A DNA stretch of 64,000 nt from Absidia repens (lineage: Eukaryota > Mucoromycota > Mucoromycetes > Mucorales > Cunninghamellaceae), in NCBI GenBank assembly GCA_002105175.1, contig MCGE01000044.1, positions 124,001-188,000 on the forward strand. Reading direction: 5' to 3'. The number at the start of each line of letters is the position of its first letter. The first letter of the stretch is position 1. A program made the position numbers and the translations under genes. Of the stretch, positions 58,445-64,000 are shown piece by piece. The notes below the pieces were generated by a model, which was given only the letters and a program-made list of their open reading frames with translations, had not been told where the DNA came from and searched no databases.

Positions 58445-59881
58445 ATGACATTCAAGTGCTCGTTCATGACCTTTAACATTCGTCATGACCATGGTCCTTC
58501 TTCGCCAAACACCATTTTAGCCCCTCCTCCTTCGGAACCACTACAAGACACATCGGGGGAACTACCTTGGGCTATTCGAAAATTCAAAGTCGCTGACACC
58601 ATTTTATTCTATCAACCTGATATTGTTGGACTACAGGTAAAAAATAAAATGAAATAAGTTTGCTAATGGAGGAATGGGTGGCAATTTGGGGAGAGTTCTC
58701 ATTCGCCTTTTTGTTTTAAATTGGTAGGAACCGGTTTATCATCAAGTGGTGGATTTACATATCTTGGTGGGTGATGACTATGACTGGATTGGTGTTGGTC
58801 GGGAAGATGGGAAACAAGAAGGAGAATACACTGCCATACTTTACAAAAAGTAAGTACCTTAGTGGGGGAGGAGTTGAGGTCTCACTTACTCACACGTCAT
58901 TCTTTATTAGGGATCTTTTTACTGTTTTGGATTGGAAGACACTTTGGCTCTCTGACGTAAGTAAAAGGTGGGGGAGGGGTCACTCATCGTGCTTTGATGG
59001 GGGGACTGACCTGATTTTTTTTTTTTTTTTCAATAGACACCGGAGGAAGTAGGAAGTAAAGGGTGGGGCGCCAAGCATCCAAGAACCGCTACCATTGCAA
59101 GGTACTATCCGTAACATATACACACATACACATAGTGAGAGAGAGTCCATTGACTAACAAATTATTCCTTTTTTGTTCCATGTGTAGATTCAAAGCAAAC
59201 GCGTCCAATGGAGAGGAATTCTCGGTGATCAACACGCATTTTGACCACGTCTCTGAAGATGCACGCAAAGCATCCGCGACATTGATTTTACAACAAGCCA
59301 TCCAGGAACTCGACACCACCGTACCAGTGATTCTTCTTGGCGATTTTAATAGCACCGAGGACGAAGCGGCGTATCAAGAATTGACCGGCCACCATGGCCA
59401 TGATAATCGGACATGGGCGCATCTGCAAGCATTGAACGAACAAGCTGCCCAATCTTTTGCACGCACAACAGGGAAACCAGTACGCACGACGGAAAACAGT
59501 CTCCATTTACCAACACATCGTGTGTTTCGTCGTGGTCAATTCATGGCACAACAGCAGCAACAGCAAGAGCAACCAACGGTGTTTGCAGATACAAGATATG
59601 AACTTGCCACGCGGTTATCTGCCGACAGTAACAATGTAGGGATCAAGGACCCGGCACGCCTCAGTGGTCCTTATGGCCATGATGCTACCTTTACCAGTTT
59701 TGGCGAACCGCAGGAAAAGGACAATGCGAACCGGCGGATTGATTATGTCATGTACTTGTCACCTTCCACTATCAACGTCAAGGTGCTTACCTATGGTGTC
59801 TTGAATAATCAGTTTGATGATGGGTGCTTGATCAGTGATCACCGCCCTGTGTTATCGCGTTTGGCTTGGACTCCTCTATAA
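58445..59881 (+). CDS. Endonuclease/exonuclease/phosphatase (EEP) family hydrolase
   Basis: Five exons (58445-58636, 58728-58849, 58911-58956, 59037-59101, 59188-59881) give 372 residues. The EEP/DNase I fold motifs are in order: FMTFNIRHD (Asn), DIVGLQEP (metal-binding Glu, formed across splice junction 1), YKKDLFTVLDWKTLWLSDTP, INTHFDHVSEDARKASA (His), VILLGDFNSTEDEAAY (Asp/Asn) and ISDHRPVLSRL (catalytic His). A Gln-rich insertion (MAQQQQQQEQPT) sits between GDFN and the C-terminal motif. The family hydrolyses phosphodiester or phosphomonoester bonds; the substrate cannot be told from sequence. There is no signal peptide or TM segment, so it is probably cytosolic. Confidence 0.9.
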
Positions 59882-60449
59882 ACTGGCTCTTGCTCTTGAT
59901 TATGGTGGTGGTAGTGGTGGTGGTGGCGATGGAAATTAGTAGAGTAGTATATATCTCTAGGTTTTTAGTTTGAATGTTTTATTATTATTATTATTATTAT
60001 TATTGTTATTTTTGTATTGATATAAATATAATATGAATAAAAATCGGTTGGTTGATTGGAATGGAACTTTTTATATGAAATCAGGGCAGGATACAAGTCA
60101 AATAATCAATGATATATATATTGAAGGGGGTTGTTTTGTGTGTGTGTGTGGATCAAAAAGATATGTGCATATAAAATAAGAAGGCAGAATAAAAATAATT
60201 TTATTGGGAAAAGTGGAAATACGATACAGTCAATACAAAACCATATAGTCTGGGGTCACTTGAAAAAAAAAAGGCTAGGCCATACGGATTGATTTGAATA
60301 AATGTATAGTCACAAAAGATATATGTTGTATGTACGGGTATATGTGTGAGCAATAGCACTTTGTGCGATATGGTGCAATTCATCAAGAATGTAAAGAAAA
60401 ACCTTTGTTGCAATTTTTTATACTCGATGTCAACCCACTCTCGCATATT
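59882..60449. other. Intergenic, 3' UTR of EEP gene
   Basis: (GGT)n near 59905-59925, (TTA)n at 59981-60004, GAATAAAAATC at 60036. No gene seen. Confidence 0.45.
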
Positions 60450-61460
60450 CAAAACAAGACCTGATCTATTGTTCAGCATGGGGGACGGGACATGTGGATC
60501 TAGACAAACTAGAGAACAGTGCAAACTTCTCTATGGAGACGGCTGCATGTACAACAGATCTAAATTCATTTATATAATTGGTCGGAAGGACTACGTCTAT
60601 CTTTATGGGAAGGGAAAAAGTAGTCGAAGTTGGTGAACTAGAATGTAGGGCTTTCACAGAACAACCACAAAACAGCCACAATAGCAACGTTTGTTACTAT
60701 ATGATTGGTCAGACTGTGGTTAATGAAAAGACATATTTTATTTGAAAGAATATGGCGTATATTAAAACCAAAGAAGAGAGATTCATTGTAACAAATGGGG
60801 ATTTTACGGAAGGATCCATTAGAGGAAGCATGGGTAAACCGAATTTGAGATTAGAAGAATGGTTTACGCAAACAACTGTAAAATGGGATGTAAAATACTG
60901 CACAGTAAAAGGCATGAGAAAAAAATATAACTAGATATCTGTTATTGAAGTACTGTACGTACAGCAACGGTCAACATTAATCGGAAGGTGTGACGTTAGT
61001 AATAAGAAAAAGGGATCTATTGCACTAGACAGGAAAGAGACTTTTGGGTATTTTTCTTTAAAGTATGTAAAAAAAAGACATATTTTATTGGGATGTAGAC
61101 ACAATATATGGCAAATTAACAGTAAACTAAGCTAATGACGACATCGACAAGTCAACTAATGGTGGTCTTAAATCCTGGATCCAAAATGAAAGGGTTTCCC
61201 CATGCATCTTGTAATCCCTGAGCTGGAAACCCTTCTAAACTAGTCCTGACACTATTCTAAATCCAACATAACCCCATAGAAGTTGAATGATGAAGAAAAA
61301 TTAGAGAAAAAAAAAACCATCAAGAAGAAAGAGAACCGAAAAAATAAAAACTGCGAAGAGAGAGAAAATAAATATTCCACGTGGGCGGCATTTTAATTGA
61401 GGATTTTTTTTTTCTCAATCCCTCAGCCAAAACTGACCCATTTTAAATGTCCAAGGTGTA
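60450..61460 (-). repeat. Dispersed intergenic element, copy 6
   Basis: The best-preserved minus-strand copy. CCCACGTGG box at 61376-61385, core at 61125-61270 with GGGATTACAAGATGCATGGG, a perfect 10-bp inverted repeat flanking the core (61190-61199 and 61225-61234), AATAAAATATGTC at about 61077-61090, AAATAAAATATGTC at about 60734, and GTTGCTATTGTGGCTGTTTT (about 60671-60690). A 60-codon plus-strand frame here is not shared by the other copies. Confidence 0.8.
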
Positions 61461-61740
61461 TGTTTTTTGTAAGAACAAAAAGTGCCCCTATAATACAATA
61501 TAGCGCGAATAAATGCTTTATTGTCAAGTAAAATGAATATTCTTAGCAATGTTCATGACACCCCCAATTTTCTTATACGCTCCTGTTGAACTGGACCATG
61601 TAAGGCTGCCCAGGATCCTTGAAGTGCTGTGTCACAAGACGGACTTGATTGGACCAACCAACCTTATTGAAGGCCATTCCCCATTTTTCACATGGAGCAC
61701 ACACACTCTATATTTACCCCACATGCTGATCGAGAAAACA

Positions 61741-61750
61741 TATATAAAAG
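61741..61750 (+). promoter_or_regulatory. TATA box of the lipase gene
   Basis: TATATAAAAG, 78 bp before the ATG at 61819; a clean core promoter in an otherwise mixed sequence. Confidence 0.55.
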
Positions 61751-61818
61751 AGGATATTCCTCTTTTTATTTTATATATGTAATTAAACAAGCAGCCTTGA
61801 ATAACCTCCCCACAAACA

Positions 61819-62252
61819 ATGAAGCCACTACCATCATCCCATGATCACGCATCATCTTGGTCATTCTCCAGTATTCTTTCCGCTCAAAGTGTCTTTATGA
61901 CCTTTTACATGCCATTGTCCAAAGGATCCAATTACATTAGTTCACGAGGCTATGAGCTCATTCGTCTTTTGGTGCCTCCGTGCACATTGATTTTATTTCA
62001 AATCCAAAGTATGTTGGCACCCTTGACAGCGACGATCGAACAGCTTCCTATCGTCGCCCCCCTTTTGGATACTTTCTTTAAATGCTTGTTCTTAATTGGC
62101 TTCGTAGTGCTTCTGTTTTTTGAACAGTCCCTTCGTTCTCTATTAACTTGGTTCATTGGCAAACATCCCACAGGACATCCCATTTGTATGCAAACCAAAA
62201 AAAAAAAAAAAAAAAGAAAGAAGCGGAGGGAAAGTATCAATCATATTAATGG

Positions 62253-62283
<31 letters not shown>

Positions 62284-64000
62284 GGGGGGGGTGTATATGG
62301 TTTAGCTGTTGTCAATGCCATGGATCCAACGTTTGACTTTTTTGATCATACAATCCCACATACACGTTATTTAGAAAACAATGATCTATTTCAACAAAGA
62401 GCGCAACAGGCTGCAGACAAGGCAAAACAACAGACCGGGGAAGTGCCTGATCCGATAAAGACGATGGTCCATCGCCCTGATTATTCATTATCTTTGGCTT
62501 ACACTTTATCCGTGGCAAGTAAATTGGGATATGAAGATTTAAATGTCATCAAGCATGAATTGTATCGAGCTGGATTTAATGTCAAGGATACATTTCGTCC
62601 CTTTGCTTACAAGGTAGATATATACCATAAAAGAAATTCAGTGAGAGGCTCCTATTGGTACTCCGATCAGTTTACCCCATACAATTTTTTTTTTTTTTTT
62701 TTTTGGTACATGTCTAGAATATTTGTGCTTATGTAGTTGAAAAGGATGATATAATTTTTTTGGTGTTTAGAGGGTAAAAAAACAAAAAACACAAAAAAAA
62801 TAAGAGCAAATTGGAATGAAGTTTGAAATTTTTTTCCAATGAATAGGTCCAATCCATTGAATATTCAAAATTATTTGACGAATATTGATATCCGTATGCG
62901 AGATGTGTATGCACCGTGGGGATATATGGGCAGGGTTCATAAAGGTTATTTTGACGCCTTGGGAGATCCTCCATTACCAACATCTTCCTATCAAAAAGAG
63001 GAGCAAACAGCCTCAGCAGCAAACAGTCCAAGCTTGTGGCAATGGCTCTTCCAAAAAGGCATGGACCATGTGATTGGCCATTGGATGCATCAACTCATGG
63101 ATCCCGTTGATTATCGTTTTGTTGACCCAAAAAACTCTCAGCATCAACATCCTGAAGGTATTCGTGATACATCCATGTATATTCAAGCCGAATCGTATAT
63201 TTTGGAGCTAATGGAACGTCAGCAGCATAAAAAGCTTTATATTACTGGACATTCCCTTGGCGCAGCTCTTGGTACAAGTAAGTAAGAAAAAGCGTTACGA
63301 AGAATATATCTTAGCGACATGGAACTGACAAGTTTTTTTTTTTTTTTTTTTTTTTTTTTTGGGATCAAAAAATAGTGTTCCTGGCAAAAATGGTCCAATC
63401 CGATAGTCTTTTACTCCAGCATTTGGGCGGACTTTACACTTTTGGCCAACCTAAATTGGGCGATCATCAGTTTTCGAAAATATTTGATGCCAAATTATCC
63501 AGCAAGATTTTCCATCATACCTACAATAACGGTAAACTAGAAAAATATATATGCTATAAACTCGATCTATCGTTTTCATATTTTTTTTTTATCATGGTGG
63601 TAGATGTGTTTACTCGGCTACCCTCTTATTCTGAGTACGCGTAAGTGAAGTTAACCCACAATCCGACCTGTTTCGAATGGACAACTCATCTGTAGTGCTT
63701 TTTTTTTTCTTTTTTGTAGGGCTCCACCAGGGACACTTGTTTTCATTGACTCGGCTTATGAAATAACAATCTACCCTCCCGGTCCCAAGACCGGCACACC
63801 GGTGCCAGTGCGACCCATTTCACATCTTCACCTTTCTGGTTTATTGAATCGCCATGTCCTGCATCGTCTGGCCAACGAAAATTGGATCCGTATCCTGTTC
63901 CGCGTGTTGGCTCCTTATATGATCAATGATCATTTTGCTGCCGATTATCCAAAATGTTTGCAGCACGGTCATATCACCTGGGTCATCATGGAGGACGATG
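61819..64000 (+). CDS. Class 3 (triacylglycerol-type) lipase, membrane-associated, 3' end beyond window
   Basis: At least seven exons: 61819-62185, 62306-62613, 62718-62773, 62847-63277, 63376-63531, 63604-63640, 63720 onward. The frame is still open at base 64000, so the gene is partial. The N-terminal ~120 residues hold hydrophobic stretches (LIRLLVPPCTLILFQI; CLFLIGFVVLLFFEQSL), probably membrane anchors. The alpha/beta-hydrolase core has VFRGSNPLNIQNYLTNIDI (assembled over two junctions), nucleophile elbow YITGHSLGAALGTMF, TFGQPKLGDHQF, the Asp region NNDVFTRLPS and a candidate catalytic His in INDHFAADYP. Substrate unknown. Introns 1, 2 and 4 contain T tracts of about 20-30. The 56-nt third exon is needed to avoid a stop. 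Confidence 0.88.

Overview
The window is nuclear DNA from a filamentous, early-diverging fungus, most likely Mucoromycota (Mucorales-type). Supporting signs are intron-rich genes with 50-240 nt introns and GTAAGT-type donors, AT-rich intergenic DNA with very long A/T homopolymers, and Ser/Gln/His-rich low-complexity proteins. Typical fungal genes are present: SHO1, a BOI1/2-like SH3-SAM-PH protein, LST8, calcineurin B and a bacterial-type mitochondrial AspRS. The phylum is an inference; 'fungus' is secure. Exon models were built by hand from reading frame, splice consensus and homology remembered from the families. All lengths and phases given close without internal stops, except the RPL24 case described below.

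Layout, left to right: NFU1 (-), F-box/WD40 protein (-), CMC4 (-) divergent from a BOI-like SH3/SAM/PH/CH protein (+), FRG1 (-) divergent from RPL24 (+), LST8 (-) divergent from mitochondrial bL19 (+), a short Ser-rich protein (+), SHO1 (-), mitochondrial aspartyl-tRNA synthetase (-), a putative nuclear regulator with a duplicated module (-), an acidic Ser-rich protein (+) with an odd SWIB-like antisense frame, ornithine decarboxylase (-), tRNA-Asp(GTC) beside LTR-like direct repeats, DPH6 (-), ADE16/17 purine enzyme (+), calcineurin B (+), a poly-Asp protein (-), a multi-pass membrane protein (-), a tail-anchored protein (+), an alpha-arrestin (+), a small two-TM mitochondrial-type protein (+), an EEP-fold phosphoesterase (+) and a class 3 lipase running off the right edge (+).

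The genes are mostly unrelated housekeeping and signalling functions, with no operon-like cluster. Themes that recur are mitochondrial biogenesis (NFU1, CMC4, bL19m, AspRS, the Rcf2-like protein), nutrient and stress signalling (LST8/TOR, SHO1/HOG, calcineurin, arrestin) and translation (RPL24, DPH6, tRNA-Asp). Several gene pairs share short divergent promoters of about 200-250 bp.

The most interesting unexplained content lies between genes. A previously unnamed (to me) dispersed element of about 1 kb occurs six times, plus one fragment, in both orientations and only in intergenic DNA. It has a CCACGTGG-type box at one end, a strongly conserved core with a hairpin, internal AATAAA signals and, in the two plus-strand copies, a terminal poly-T. 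The second highlight is RPL24: its two long exons join in frame only if one extra base is supplied, and a perfect 1-nt exon candidate with good flanking splice sites lies at 12073.
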